Positions 25,318 to 37,344 are shown, counted from the stretch's first letter. The stretch: DNA of 64,000 nucleotides from Lepas anatifera (GCA_034440635.1 JAOTON010000477.1:1054501-1118500); one strand, 5' to 3'. Translations and numbers: made by a program. Notes: generated by a model not told the origin, from the letters alone.

Positions 25318-25850
25318 GCTTGTCTCACGCGGGATTCGACTCAAATGTGGTTCGACTCACGGCTCCCATTCAGATGTGATTTGCACCGACGTGATTAAAC
25401 TCTCAAGGGATATCGCTCACACGTGATTCGACTCACATGTGATTCGAGTCACGTGATTTTACTCACACGTGGTTAGACTCACGCGTGATTCGACTCACGA
25501 ATCCCGTTCAGACGTGATTTGCAACCACGTGACTAAACTCACAAGTGATACCACTCACGTGATTCTACTCGCACATAATTCGACTCACATGTGGTTCGAC
25601 TCACGGATCCCCTTCAGACGTGATTTGTACTGACCTAACTAAACTCAAGTGAATCACTCGCACGTGATTCGACTCACACGTGGTTCGGCTCACGTGATTT
25701 GACTCACGGATCCCGTTTAGGTGTGATTTGCACTGAGGTGACTAAACTCACAGGTAATACCAGTCACACGTGATTCAAGTCATCCTTGACTCGACTCATA
25801 TATGAGCTTGTTTAGGCGTGATTTGCTGTGACCCGACTCGACTCATACCT
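25318..25850. repeat. CACGTG-rich higher-order tandem repeat
   Basis: Short units of the type cacgtgattcgactca are nested in a longer unit of about 98-136 bp. The longer unit is marked by ttcagacgtgatttgcac, which recurs near 25367, 25503, 25610, 25708 and 25807. CACGTG, the E-box palindrome, recurs many times. It is non-coding. Confidence 0.8.
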
Positions 25851-26455
25851 GTTTTGGCTGTCAAGTGGTTTTGGACTTTCACGTTGGGTTAGGACTGCTG
25901 TGTCTTCCAGGACTCCGGAGCAGTATTCGGAGGACAGTCGGCCTCCCAGCTGCTGATTCAACGAAACAGCACGCCCGCAGCCGGTTTTTAGGCCCAGTAG
26001 CCAGTAAGCACCAGCTGGTTGTGACAAATCACTTGGTATCGCTGAAGAGCTTTGCACTGGAGAAGTTATACAATCGGTTGTATTGTGTCAGGCTTCACCG
26101 GTATCGACTGAGAAAGTGACGCTTCTCATTTGACTCGGCTAGATTTCATCACTCAACAAGTGAAACAATATCACTTGTTAAAGTTACCTGCTTCTCTAAT
26201 GGCTTGTTGGAAATAACATGACAAGACCATGCCATCTTTGTGCTAGGATGTGGATGCTTGATAATAACAGCAGGCCAGGATCTGTGTCTGCACGCACCCG
26301 TCAAACTCTGTGCTTGGGGTGTGATTTGGAACCTGGATTCTACCCGTGTCTTAGCCCGGGCATCGCCCCTCCACCGTGTCCGGCAAATACAACACGTGTC
26401 CTCAATCCTGTCCAACACGATGCTGATCAGTTCCGGGAACCTGTGTGTTACCAAT

Positions 26456-27122
26456 GATCCGTCAGTAGAGAGGCAGCGTGTTACCACGGATCCGTCAGTA
26501 GAGAGGCAGCGTGTTACCACGGATCCGTCAGTAGAGAGGCAGCGTGTTACCAATGATCCGTCAGTGAGAGGCGGCGTATACCAATATCCGGCTGTACCCT
26601 GGCAGCGTGTTACCACGGATCCGTCAGTAGAGAGGCAGCGAGTTACCACCGAACCCGTCAGTAGAGAGGCAGCGTGTTACCACGGATCCGTCAGTAGAGA
26701 GGCAGCGTGTTACCAATGATCCGTCAGTGGAGAGGAGGCGTATTACCAATGATCCGTCAGTGGAGAGGCGGCGTATTACCAATGATCCGTCAGTAGAGAG
26801 GCGGCGTATTACCAATGATCCGTCAGTAGAGAGGCAGCGTGTTACCACCGAACCCGTCAGGGAGAGGCATCGTGTTACCTCGGATCCGTCAGTAGAGAGG
26901 CAGCGTGTTACCACGCATCCGTCAGTGGAGAGGCAGCGTATTACCAATGATCCGTCAGTAGAGAGGCAGCGTGTTACCACGGATCCGTCAGTAGAGAGGC
27001 AGCTGTTACATGATCCGTCAGTGGAGAGGGGCGTATTACCAATGATGTCAGTGAGAGGGGCGTATTACCAATGATCCGTCAGTAAGAGATGTTGCCACGG
27101 ATCCGTCAGTGGAGAGGCAGCG
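26456..27122. repeat. 33-bp minisatellite, ~20 copies
   Basis: The unit is gatccgtcagtagagaggca followed by gcgtgttaccacg, 33 bp. Because 33 is a multiple of 3, the array reads as an 11-residue repeat (DPSVERQRVTT on plus, STDGSVVTRCL on minus) in long ORFs on both strands. Occasional indels break phase near 26570, 26650 and 27000. There is no start or splice context for a real protein. Confidence 0.95.
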
Positions 27123-27741
27123 TCACCGGCGCCAGTTGCAGGCTGTTGGTTAGGCACGCTCCGGCACCTGCAGCCGAGCCGCGTTGGCTGGCAGCCAACG
27201 AAGCTGCACCTCTGGCGGCCCATGGAGGGGACGGCTGGCGGCGCGGTGACGGGGCCTGGCCCGGGGTGAACTCCCTCCCCACTCACTCCGACCCCGCCGG
27301 CGATTGGGCGCGCATGGATCTCCGCACACGTCACTGGCTCTGTATACATGTTTCTCCTCCCTTTATGTTTGGCCGCGTTCCCACGCCGCTGCGGCGGCCC
27401 CTCTTTTGTCGTCTGACCTTGAAAGGCGGCAGTGGCGAAGGTCACGGCGCGGCGCCGCTCGGTGCTGGTTGACGGTGTCCCGGCCGCGTGGGTCGCCGCT
27501 CCGTTGCAGTTGCATGTCGCAATAGGCGGGCGGGCGGCGGCGGCGGTTGGGGCGAGCCACCGCCGGCCAACAGGGGGCCCGGGTATGGGCTGTCCTCAAC
27601 TCCCGCGCGTCACCGCATGCACGATGTGGAAGCGGCCCGTGAACGGGAGCGTGGTACACGCCACTGGATCTGGCCTCGGGACGCATCTCTGTCGTCGGAT
27701 GCTGGGAGCCCCGGCGATGATTACCATATTTCAGCGCGCCG

Positions 27742-27985
27742 TGACGGAGCGGGGGCACCTGCAGGGACGGGGCTGGCCGTCCGGCGCGGGCCTCCGTGCA
27801 GTCTGGACTGGGGAACGTCGTGGCGGAGCGGGGGCACCTGTATGGGCGGGGGGCTGGCTCCTCGGTAAGGGCCTCCGTGCAGTCTGGACAGGGGAACGTC
27901 GTGACGGAGTGGGGGCACCTGCATGGGCGGGGGTTGGCTGGTCGGTAAGGGCCTCGTGCAGTCTGGACTGGGGAACGCCGGAGGG
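27742..27985. repeat. ~80-bp tandem repeat, 3 copies
   Basis: gtgcagtctggac recurs at 27796, 27877 and 27956, with ggagcgggggcacctg between copies. The array sits in a GC-rich block (27120-28030) that gives overlapping Arg/Pro-rich ORFs on both strands, none credible as a gene. Confidence 0.85.
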
Positions 27986-28127
27986 GGCCTGGCCGTGGCT
28001 GCGAGTCTTTCCTCAGCTTACCCAGTCGTTTCCTTGACACTGATAATGCTGATGGTAATGTCGATTATGCTGATAACGCTGGCTTCAGTCCGTAAATCGT
28101 CACCACGCTAAGTCCAGGCGCTCTCAT

Positions 28128-28230
28128 CTTATTTATTTATTTTACTTCATCAGACCGTTCCACAAAATACATGTGGCTCTTATTAGCCTGGAACTCTCTT
28201 GTACATAAGATTATTCGGCTAGATTGACCG
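28128..28230 (-). mobile_element. 3' tail of a retroelement related to 46887
   Basis: A (TTTA)n run is followed by 'gaccgttccacaaaata', resembling 46887-46930 ('gaccgttccgcacaaaat'), which is the 3' end of a minus-strand non-LTR remnant. Only the tail is recognisable. Confidence 0.4.
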
Positions 28231-28663
28231 ATTACCTATTAATGTTAGGTGCACATAATCGTTTTCTATCGTAATTCTTAAGTCTGCCGTAACCACGCTT
28301 GCGCAGGGGCTGTTCCTTCTTGCTTTTCCGTTCGCTTGGATAGCTGTTTTCGGATGAGGGTCAGCAACCATTTTGAATTTAAATCCTTGATGACAGACCA
28401 AAATCACTAAACAGCTGAGTGCATAATTATACGGCCCGCAGGATGTGAAACCAGGTAGAATGAAGCAAACGTTGCACTGTCGGGAAGTAGCAGTCTTGTA
28501 AAATGTTCTGATTTATCACAGGAAGACTTAAAATACGTATCAGAAGCTATATGATGTTCATTGGGGCAAATGTCATCGAACTAAGCGTTATCAAGGACGG
28601 AAATTAAAACTCCAGCTTTGACAAAAAGACCAGAAATAACCAGAGCCATATTGGTCCCGATCA

Positions 28664-28820
28664 TGCCGTCCTGCTTAGGACATCCGCCATCCGTCAGTCC
28701 TGCTATCCTGGTTAGGACATACGCCATCCGTCACCCGTCAGTCCTAGCTAGGACATCCGCCATCCGTCAGTCCTGTCTTTTCCTGTCGTACGCTAGCTAG
28801 GACATCCGCCATCGTCAGTT
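28664..28820. repeat. Irregular 36-50 bp tandem repeat, 4 copies
   Basis: The segment aggacatccgccatccgtc followed by agtcctg recurs four times with variable spacers. Confidence 0.85.
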
Positions 28821-28916
28821 CAGCCGGCTCGTTCTGCAGCATGCCCTTCGTCGCCGCCAGAAATTCGCTCTGCCGCAGTGGTGTTCTTCTCGCTTGATCT
28901 TTACCACATAATTGCC

Positions 28917-29763
28917 TTAACACGCGCATTGACGGGGGGCGGGTACCCGCCCCCTCGGGTTTTTCGGAGATAGTAGAAAAACGGCGGCGCGTAGCGCCGC
29001 CGTACTTGGTATACCTTTTCCCTCATCATTTCTACAACTTCTGTGAAAATTTTAAGGTTAGGTCATCTCAGGTCAGGTCACCAGTACAGGTCAAGTGACC
29101 CGACCTAAAAAAAGTTTAAGATAGCATAAGTCGGAGCAGGGTGAACTTATCCAATTGAAACTCATATCACATAATGGCCCCACCGAGTTCTCTAAAATAT
29201 GTTCCGGTATTTTTTATATCGATGACCTAAGGTCAGGTACGACGCATGACCTCTCCATTGGAAATACATGGGAAAAATGGTTTTTACGGAATAACTCAGT
29301 AACGGATGGTGATAGAGCATTTATTTTAGCTGCATTAGACTCGCCTGGGCTTTGCGGTTCTAATGATATGCATTTTATATCATTTGACCCTGACCTGACC
29401 TCAGGTCAGGTCAAATCCTTGATTTGACCTAGCAAGGTCAAATTATATATCATTCGATTCGGCTTGCTAAGAGGATTCTATAGTTCAAGTCGTTTTGCTC
29501 TATCTTTACTTGTTCAGATAAAATGCCCGAAAAACTGAATTTTACATGTTATCCCTATGACGGGCATGTTTTGACCTCTCGTGATCTTAAATGTGACCTG
29601 ACAAAAAAAAATGGTTCAAATGTTTTCGATGGAGAAGTGGATGGGCAGCCCAACGCCGTTTACCGTTTTTTGCTACCTACCGTGGTTCTCGAGATCTTAG
29701 GGGGCGGGTACCCGCCCCCGTCAATGCGAAGGTGGCTCAGACCCCCGTCAATGCGCGTGTTAA
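28917..29763 (+). mobile_element. AGGTCA-rich TTAA element, copy C (best preserved)
   Basis: TTAA occurs at 28917-28920 and 29760-29763. The terminal inverted repeats are CACGCGCATTGACGGGGG and its exact complement. A second GGGTACCC-centred palindrome lies just inside each end, and on the right the CCCCGTCAATGCG motif is repeated. The interior shares long colinear blocks with copies A and B, including aggtcatctcaggtcaggtc at left and the TGACCT/AGGTCA near-palindrome at 29392-29414. No transposase ORF exists, so mobilisation would need a partner encoded elsewhere. TTAA target choice suggests the piggyBac superfamily, but the termini are atypical. Confidence 0.9.
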
Positions 29764-31351
29764 ACGTCTGGACCCGCTGTGCATTCACTTCTCTGAAGAA
29801 TTCCTGCCCGGTAACTTTATCTAGCATCACTCAATGTCGGTCAGCATTTCGCTGCGTCATTTTGTTGTCGAAACTTGCGGATATTTCGCCGGTCCCCCGT
29901 ATAAATGAAGTTTTCAACTGCTCAAGACTTCCAGGTCGGTAAGTTTCCCGTTAAACCATTGAGACTTCCGGCATTTTTTGTCCTGGCTGAAAGTGATTTA
30001 TACCTGCTTATCATTTCTTTTGATAGCTGAATCTCATCGATAGCCCGGAATGCTGACTGCATAATGAAACACAGTTCGTAGTCCTCTGAAGCCAACCTGT
30101 TTTTGCCTCGTTGTAAGTGAAATCGGCGCAGGTGCGTGAAGGTGGGGCGCCGGATAAACCAACGCCAACGCTGCGACTGCGTTCGGTAAAGCCAAATGCT
30201 ACCTGAGCACAACCTGGACTCGGTAGCGGCAAAGGGGCCGGATCTAAGCGGGGCACCCTGAACTTTTCGACCCAAAGTTTTTCAGTCAGCGCCAGAGGGC
30301 TAGTATTAAAGTTTCTCATTTAATGGGGCACGGCGCCCCGCCCCTTCTCCCGTTCCGCCGCCTATGCCCGGCCCCGAACAACAACGCATGGGGAATTTGT
30401 AAGCGAACACAGGGCTCTGAACTTTGCGAAGGAAGGTTAGCGTGGCGGAAAGTTCCTTCATTTACCGATGCAAGGCTTACTGTCAGTAGCGTCAACGACG
30501 TGGTTCATATCTCGGACTGCTTTCCAAAGTGGACAATAAAATGCTAACTACTTTTGTTGTTATTGCCTCCCCTCCTGGGCGCGATATAGCCTAGACGCTG
30601 AAGGCGCCCTATAAACCCCAATACACACACACGCCTCCCCTCCCTTACAGACCGGTGGTGTCCCCTCCCCCTCTCACCTGGTTATCCAATGGTGCAGTTT
30701 ATTAGTGGGTGTTGATACTTCAAGGAGCTGAGACGATACCCTCTCGAAATAAATGTTCAATGCCCCGGTTATCTAACGAAAACCTTGTGTAAAAGCAGTC
30801 TTTAGATCAGATATCACGTGTTAATTGAACCTACTTCTCTTCAGATCATTAGCTTCACTGAGAATGCGCACCGGCGCGGGGCGGACCCCCCACAAACAAC
30901 ACTCGCCGGTGACGGACGGGTCCCGGCCCGGGGAAATGGGGCGGGGGTGAGACACTGGGTGAATCGGCTGCACCGAGCCTCATGTAATCTTGTGTTGTGT
31001 ATGTGTATTAGTACATGTATGGATATACTTTTGCTGAAGCTGCATTATGCTAGGCTTACGCGGTGAGGAGGGGATGCGCCTCCACCGCTCTAATTGAACC
31101 TGCCGCACCGCGCCGTCCGTGCCGGGGGTACGTCCGGGTCGTGTGTACATGGTCTGACGGTGTGCCTCTTTACAGCGCCGAGGAGGCCGGACATCTGCAC
31201 TGGAGCGGCCCAGTGGGTTCCGAACCCAGAAGCGCGGCAGTATGGAACGGCAGCGGGAGCGGAAGTCTCCCACCCACGACTGCCTCAACAAAACCGGGCC
31301 CGGTCATCCGAGTTCTCTGACGATGTGGTAGAGAGCCAAGTACGTGGGAGG
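29764..31351. other. Gene-free stretch with dispersed-repeat fragment
   Basis: It contains a repeat-J fragment (30240-30372) and a GC-rich block at 30870-31300. No exon is supported. Confidence 0.4.
30240..30372 (+). repeat. Dispersed repeat J, copy 1 (3' portion)
   Basis: It is colinear with 55770-55880: acttttc.acccaaa/t, a 'gccagagggctagtattaaa' type block, then 'ggggcac.gcg.cccc' and 'ccgcctatg'. The family is unknown. Confidence 0.5.
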
Positions 31352-31616
31352 CAAACGTGAACTGTCCGTGAGCGGTGCGCAGTCGTGAACAGGCCGTGGA
31401 TTGGTTGGCAATCGTGAACAGACAGTGAGCGGGGAGGCAATGTGAACAGGTCGTGGATTGGTAGGCAACCGTGAACAGGTCGTTGATTGGTAGGCAATCG
31501 TGAACAGGCCGTGGATTGGTGGGCAATCGTGAACAGGTCGTGGGCGGGGAGGCAGTCGTGAACAGGCCGTGGGCGGGGAGGCAGTCGTGAACAGGCCGTG
31601 GGCGGGGCGGTAGTCG
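31352..31616. repeat. 29-bp minisatellite, ~9 copies
   Basis: The unit is gtgaacaggccgtgggcggg followed by gaggcagtc, 29 bp. Left copies carry 'gattggt' in place of 'gcgggga'. GC-rich DNA without a credible exon follows to 31990. Confidence 0.9.
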
Positions 31617-32009
31617 TGAGGAGCGGGAGAGCGCCGCCGCAGCAGCGTCCGGTTTGGAGAGCGGACGGATGCGCGCCCGATAGAGCGGCCGCGAATCGGC
31701 CCGTCACCGGCCGTGACAGCCTGATGCGGCGATCGTGGCCGCCGCCGCGCCCGCCGCCGCGGTGTATCAGTGTCGGCCGGCGCCCGAGGCGCGACACTGT
31801 CGGCGATAATCTGTGAACGTTATGCCAGCGCTGGTGTCGGGGCAGCAGAAGTCGGTGACAGTAGCTGGCCGTCGGTGACAGTGCAGCGAGGCTGGCCATC
31901 GTCGGGTGTCGTCACTTGGGGTGCCGCCGCCGCTGCTGCTGATCGTACAGCTACGTGTAGGAAGTGATAGTTGAGCAGCGGAGTGGGACTCGCCGGCGAG
32001 ATTTCAGCC

Positions 32010-32440
32010 GAGTGACCGCTCCACCAGCTGAGACCAGCTTGCTGCTGTAGCTGAGACCAGCCTGCTGTAGCTGAGACCAGCCTGCTGCTGTAGCTGAGAC
32101 CACCGCTACTGGAGCTGAGACCAGCTTGCTGCTCTAGCTGAGACCAGCCTGCTGTAGCTGAGACCAGCCTGCTGCTGTAGCTGAGACCACCGCTACTGGA
32201 GCTGAGACTACTGCTGCACCAGCTGAGACCAGCCTGCTGTAGCTGAGACCAGCCTGCTGCTGTAGCTGAGACCACCGCTACTGGAGCTGAGACTACTGCT
32301 GCACCAGCTGAGACCAGCCTGCTGTAGCTGAGACCGGCGCTGCTGGAGCTGACTGCTGCTGTAGCTGAGACCATTCTGCTGCAGCTGAGACTGCTGCTTC
32401 ACTCGCTGAGACCAGCCTGCTACACCAGCTCAGCTCAGAG
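32010..32440. repeat. Irregular 20-24 bp repeat (gctgagaccag family)
   Basis: Units of the type tagctgagaccagcctgctg are arranged in larger blocks, including two nearly identical ~110-bp segments at 32100-32340. On the minus strand it reads as Ser/Gln/Leu-rich ORFs, which are artefacts of the repeat. Confidence 0.9.
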
Positions 32441-32966
32441 TCGGAGGCACACGATGCTGGCGGCTGCCCAATGATCCCGGTCAGTGCCCGCTGTAACACC
32501 CCTTCAGTCCCCCGGTCTTCAGATGACCCCCTCAATGCCTACCGTCCCAGGTTTTATAGGTGTGTCGTTTTTGTATTGGCAACAGGACCGAGTGTTTTTT
32601 TTTTGGGGGAGGAGGGAGATTGCAGATTGCAGAGTGCGCCCTCATTGTTAAAACAATGCAGCTAAATTCCTTGCGGCTCAGTATAGGACTAAATATCCTT
32701 GAGGTCTCAGAAATATCAGACGTCCTCCAGCTGGTAAACCTATTTTCTGTCTACTCCAGGCTAGTTAGACTCTTATTCAAACCTGCAGCGTTCTTGTTGC
32801 TCTCCATTTTCACGTGAATGCATTGCTTGCACTCTCGATGGGTAAAACCATGGGTACCAGAAAGGAAGAGTCACTGGAACTCACAAAACGTATATTTGAG
32901 GTCCAGAAATGTATGTGTTACGCTGTTTGTCAACAACCACTGCAGTCTATTTCTTCGTTCCGTTCT

Positions 32967-32967
<1 letters not shown>

Positions 32968-33002
<35 letters not shown>

Positions 33003-33007
33003 CCTCG

Positions 33008-33040
<33 letters not shown>

Positions 33041-33041
33041 A
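32968..33041. repeat. (CT)n microsatellite
   Basis: About 70 bp of nearly pure CT dinucleotide with a few interruptions. Confidence 0.95.
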
Positions 33042-33561
33042 GTATAAACATAGAAATTTAGAGTAACAATCAAGGACTGGCTTCGAACTTCCTATCTTAA
33101 ATCAAGCAGTTCGTGCCAAAACAGCTATCTAGTATAAAACACCAAACAGATTCCCCTGCTGCGTGATACAAAGTGTCAGATCTGTGCCAGCGGGGACAGA
33201 GTCTTGAACGCCGACTCGATTTGAAGCTCAGACTTATCTCCATCGCGAGGACCATGCACGTGTTCAGATCTAGGTGCTCACCTCGCGCGCTCGCGGGGAT
33301 TCGCTACGTGCCTGCAGCGGACAGGTGGCCGTTCGTCTGCAATCCGCCGGTAAAGCTGAATGGAATGCAACAGGGCACCACCCTCCGCAGACAATTGTTT
33401 GATTTTTCAGTGTCAGGGCGCCGCCCTGATTGAAATGGAGGAAATCCGCCGTGATCACTGGTGTATAACGTGTGTGTGAACTGTACGCCATTTGCGGTGT
33501 TTTTCTATGAAGCCGCGCTGCTAACTCGATTTCAGGGCCAAATTCCGGCTCTGTCAGGGCT

Positions 33562-33805
33562 CGGCGTCATGGGCATTGAAAGCGGATTACACGGGGGAGG
33601 GGACGTCTCTCCCAACTCCAGGAGGGACGTCTCTCCCAAAAGTAATGGACTTGACTTGAACTCTTTTGCATTTACATTCTTGCGTGTGGAGGCTTACCTT
33701 AATGTTTCAAATGGTATGTATGAAATATCTCGAACGTTTTCAAACTCACCTCCCTACCCCCCGTCATTGCCAGTCTGCTCCCCCCAGTTCCGTGGTGATG
33801 CCCCT
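33562..33805. mobile_element. GGGCGTCA-type MITE, copy 1
   Basis: The left end is GGCGTCATGGGC and the right end is GTGGTGATGCCCC. The interior is colinear with 34464-34756: ggacgtctctcccaaaa, then 'gacttgacttga', then 'gtttcaaa', then 'ctcacctccctacccc'. No ORF is of interest. Confidence 0.5.
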
Positions 33806-34463
33806 GCTCGTCGCTGTTTGCATCTGGCTACTCACGAACCCCAGGGGTATAGTGTACCCTGCCCTGGGCAAGATTGAGGGGTGCGCAGCGAGTTATACTC
33901 ATCTCCTGATGCTTGGGTTTTATATCAGATGACACGAGATTTTATTGGCATGCCTATCGCAACATCCGGAGAAGTATTTCGCTGTTACCCCATCTGCATT
34001 GGCCTGCCGTCAGATAAGCAGTGTTTAATCATCTGTTATTGTTGCGTAAGAAATATTAATGCGGATTTTTGTTTGTTTTTACTTCGCTGGACAGGCGACG
34101 TTGAATCAGGTTCTGTTACATTCCGGCAAACATCTTTGAATCCAAGGAAAGATTGATGATTGTAGAAATAAGTGGCCGACAAGATTCCAGTCTTTGCGGC
34201 GGCGTTTTGCACGGCAGTAGCCTTGCTGATATAAATAGATCAATGGCATCCAAGCCTCAATTCCAGTCTAACGATAATTATATTTAATCCTCGGCCAAGG
34301 TCCAGTGACGGATCCAGGAAGGTGGAAAGGGAGAAGCTCGGGCGGCTTGTACCACCCGAACTATGATCGCTTATATCGATCAGAAAATCTGTCCCCTCAA
34401 AACCCTGACCTCACATGTAGATGTTTCAGCCACGTTTTGCCCCAGAACAAGGCTTATCACCAC

Positions 34464-34756
34464 GGGCGTCATTTGGGAGGCCGGGGGATGCGTCCTCCAA
34501 CTTGCAAATTAAGGGGACGTCCTCCCCAAAATTCGAGGACTCAACTTGATGTAGTTATTTTCTCTACTATTACCTGCGTGGACTTCCGTAAACGTTTCGA
34601 ATTTGTTTTTTGAGAAGTGAGTCGCCAGCGTTTTCAATGACAGTCAATATTCTCAAACTTTGCCTCGCATCCCTCCCATTCCCTCCTTCGTTGTCGATCA
34701 TCAGGGGTTCGTAAAGGGGTTTAGGGGTTCGGTAAAAAAATCAGTGGCGACGCCCC
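34464..34756. mobile_element. GGGCGTCA-type MITE, copy 2
   Basis: GGGCGTCATTTGGGAGG at left and CAGTGGCGACGCCCC at right are partly complementary. The interior is shared with copy 1. A hAT-like end (cagtgacggatccagg) lies just upstream at 34302. Confidence 0.5.
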
Positions 34757-34970
34757 TATTGATCACGATCGCTATTATTATCGCTGGGTGTAAGCCTGGG
34801 TAAAGTGGCCATTGGTCCGGAAGCACGTGACGAAGATTGAAAATTCATTACACATCGCATCACCGAACAGAAAGCGAGGCACCTGCCATCGATTCTATTT
34901 CACCGTCGCGATCAAACCTCTAGTGTGCGATTCTGCTCATAGATGGCACTGAGCTGCGGCGTGTCGTCAG

Positions 34971-35112
34971 GCGATCGTGCGCGTTCTGCTGGACGAGGGC
35001 GAGGTCAAGTGCGTGCCCCTGACTCCGGAGACGACCGCTCGTGACGTCATCGACTGTTGCCGGGACCCGGACGAGCCGTTCTGCATTCTGACGCAGCTCA
35101 CCGGCGACGGCG
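34971..35112 (+). CDS. ASPP-like protein, RA-domain exon 1 (partial gene)
   Basis: The exon encodes ~47 residues that resemble the start of the ubiquitin-like Ras-association domain of ASPP proteins: a beta strand (IVRVLLDEGEVKCVPL), the TPETTARDVIDCC helix region, then a short acidic loop. The donor after 35112 is G|gtaagc, phase 1. In ASPP proteins this N-terminal domain precedes a coiled coil and C-terminal ankyrin/SH3 domains that bind p53 and PP1. The frame is closed upstream by TGA at 34950-34952, so an acceptor must lie between; the AG at 34969-34970 (phase 0) or at 34952-34953 (phase 1) would serve, and both have poor pyrimidine tracts. The initiator codon lies on an unseen upstream exon. 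Codons are GC-rich at position 3. Joined to 55092-55202, the reading continues as GDGERPI, matching the family's conserved SERP-type turn. Assignment rests on remembered family features without a search. Confidence 0.65.
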
Positions 35113-35810
35113 GTAAGCTGGGCGCCTGCATTCTGCCGGGTTTGGTACTGAAGTCAACAGACTGCGCACTGTTCTTTAAATAGATTGTCGGGCGATTTCG
35201 TTGAGTCGAATGTGCGTGTGTGGATTAGTATGTGCTACATGCCTGGTTTACATCTGCTGGGGAGGGGCCGGGTCGGTGCCTGCCCGCTGCGGAGGGTGAA
35301 GGAGAGGGTGGTGGTCTTCGCACGCACTGTTCAAAACCTTCGGAAATGCAGTGGCGAAAACGCTCAGCTCGGACTGCTGGAACAGTACTGCTCCCGTTAG
35401 CTGAAGCTGCAAAACTATTCACAGTACATTGCAGGGATAAAGAATTGTTGAAACGCTTAGGTGGCGCTTTCCAGGCTGACCGGTTAAAATTTCACTGAGC
35501 TGGTAGCGGAGACTGGGAGGTGGAGAAGTATAAACACTGAGACATACTGAGTACCACGGTTCCTATAGATACGGTTCGGACATGACAGCCAGCTGACTGC
35601 CTGATTTGGCAGCATGTTGAGGATATGGTAGTATTTTGAAGGATTTTGTTCAAGATACCTTTGGTTTGGCTAGCATAAGGTAGAATACAGTGTTTTGATT
35701 GGTTGAGCAAAACGTTCGAAACAGAATTCTGAAGGAATTAGCATGAAGTTCATCGTGGATTTTCCTTGTTATAAAAGCACTTCAGGGACTAAAAACTGCA
35801 CCCAGAAGAT

Positions 35811-35920
35811 AGCCTGATCAATTTTACATACCAAAACTAAAAAATATACCCTTAAGCACCACTTAACTTTTCCCACTGGCCCGTGCCCCAAACCCCTGCA
35901 AACAGTCCCATTGGAATCAC
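35811..35920. repeat. Dispersed repeat K, copy 2
   Basis: It shares ttcccactggcccgtgcccc and aacccctgcaaa with 19410-19515. A minus-strand ORF of 120 codons (35769-36131) crosses it but is repeat-derived. Confidence 0.6.
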
Positions 35921-36721
35921 ATGTTAAATTTTGCTGCAAAAAAACTGTTTGAACCAGAAATGGAACCTTCAAAACCCCCAGAATTCTAGAGAAGTATCTC
36001 ATGTCCACCCCCTGACTGAGTACTTGCATGTCACTTGTTCTGTGAGCCAGACTAGTGAGCCTGGCTCGAGCATGGCTTAAAAGTTCCAAGGGTGCTTTTT
36101 GACTCGGGAGTGTTCGCGAATCCAATTCCAAATTTAAATTCTAATTTCAATTCAAATCCAGTGCATACCATTCTGCAGGCCTGTTGAAATGGTACGAACA
36201 TCGTCCAAAAATCGTTAATGATATATAGATATGTCAGTTAAAGCGTGACATTTTAGGGGTAAAAGTATGTGTTTGCTCAAGGAGGGGTGTCATTAAACGA
36301 GTCCCACCCACCTCTTGATAACTAACACAACCGCTCCGATACACGTCTGGGAATGTCCCGGCCAACAGAGCAAACGTCGCAGCCAGCATGTGTAAACAAA
36401 TATCACACGGAACAGCGTGTCGTACAAGCGGGACATATCGTCAGCTCTACTCTTCAAATATTTCCTCCCGGTTAATTCAGTCTAGCGAGGGCTTGGTTGA
36501 CACGAATGGCTCCCTGATATAACTTCACACGTGAGCTTTGGAGCTGACGATCGACAGTGTCACCACCGAAAAGCCTTTCATGTCAGCACGGGTGTTCGAA
36601 TTCGGTAACGTCTGTTAAAAGATCAGTGGGAATAGACATATAGCTGTACGAGACAGTGACACGGTTAACAGTTCAGAGTCAGAAGTTCAGCGTCAGCACG
36701 GACAAGTCGTTCCACCGCAAC

Positions 36722-37344
36722 CACAGAGAACAGCCCCATAGCAGAGAACAGGTCCTACTCGTAGTTAACAGATTCACTAGCAGAGAACAGATCCACTAGC
36801 AGAGAACAGGTTCACTAGCAGAGAACAGATCCACTAGCAGAGAACAGGTTCACTAGCAGAGAACAGGTCCACTAGCAGAGAACAAGTCCCACCCGTAGAG
36901 AGCAGATCCACTAGCAGAGAACAGGTCCCATCCGCAGAGAACAGGTTCACTAGCAGAGAACAGGTCCACTAGCAGAGAACAGATCCACTAGCAGAGAACA
37001 GATCCACTAGCAGAGAACAGGTCCCACCCGTAGAGAACAGGTCCACTAGCAGAGAACAGATCCACTAGCAGAGAACAGGTCCCACCCGTAGAGAGCAGAT
37101 TCACTAGTAGAGAACAGATCCCACCCGTAGAGAACAGATTCACTAGTAGAGAACAGATCCACTAGCAGAGAATAGATCTACTAGCAGAGAACAGATCCCA
37201 TCCGTAGAGAGCAGATCCACCAGCAGAGAACAGGTCCCACCCGCAGAGAACAGGTTCACTAGCAGAGAACAAGTCCCACCCACAGAGAACAGGTTCACTA
37301 ACAGAGAACAAGTCCCACCCGCAGAGAACAGATCCCACCCGTAG
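36722..37344. repeat. 19/20-bp minisatellite, left half
   Basis: It alternates two unit types, cagatccactagcagagaa (19 bp) and caggtcccacccgtagagaa (20 bp), for about 31 units. The same two units make up 39557-40316, so the two blocks are one array split by the element between them. Confidence 0.95.

Noticed and set aside
27363..28040. 225-codon minus ORF and 201-codon plus ORF
   Set aside because: GC-rich DNA with an ~80-bp tandem repeat; mutually overlapping on opposite strands, Arg/Pro/Gly-rich, no domain.
31285..31899. 204-codon minus ORF
   Set aside because: Largely the 29-bp minisatellite plus GC-rich DNA.
34943..35040. ATG at 34943 as start of the RA exon
   Set aside because: It is in a different frame and stops before the conserved part; the RA frame has a TGA at 34950-34952.
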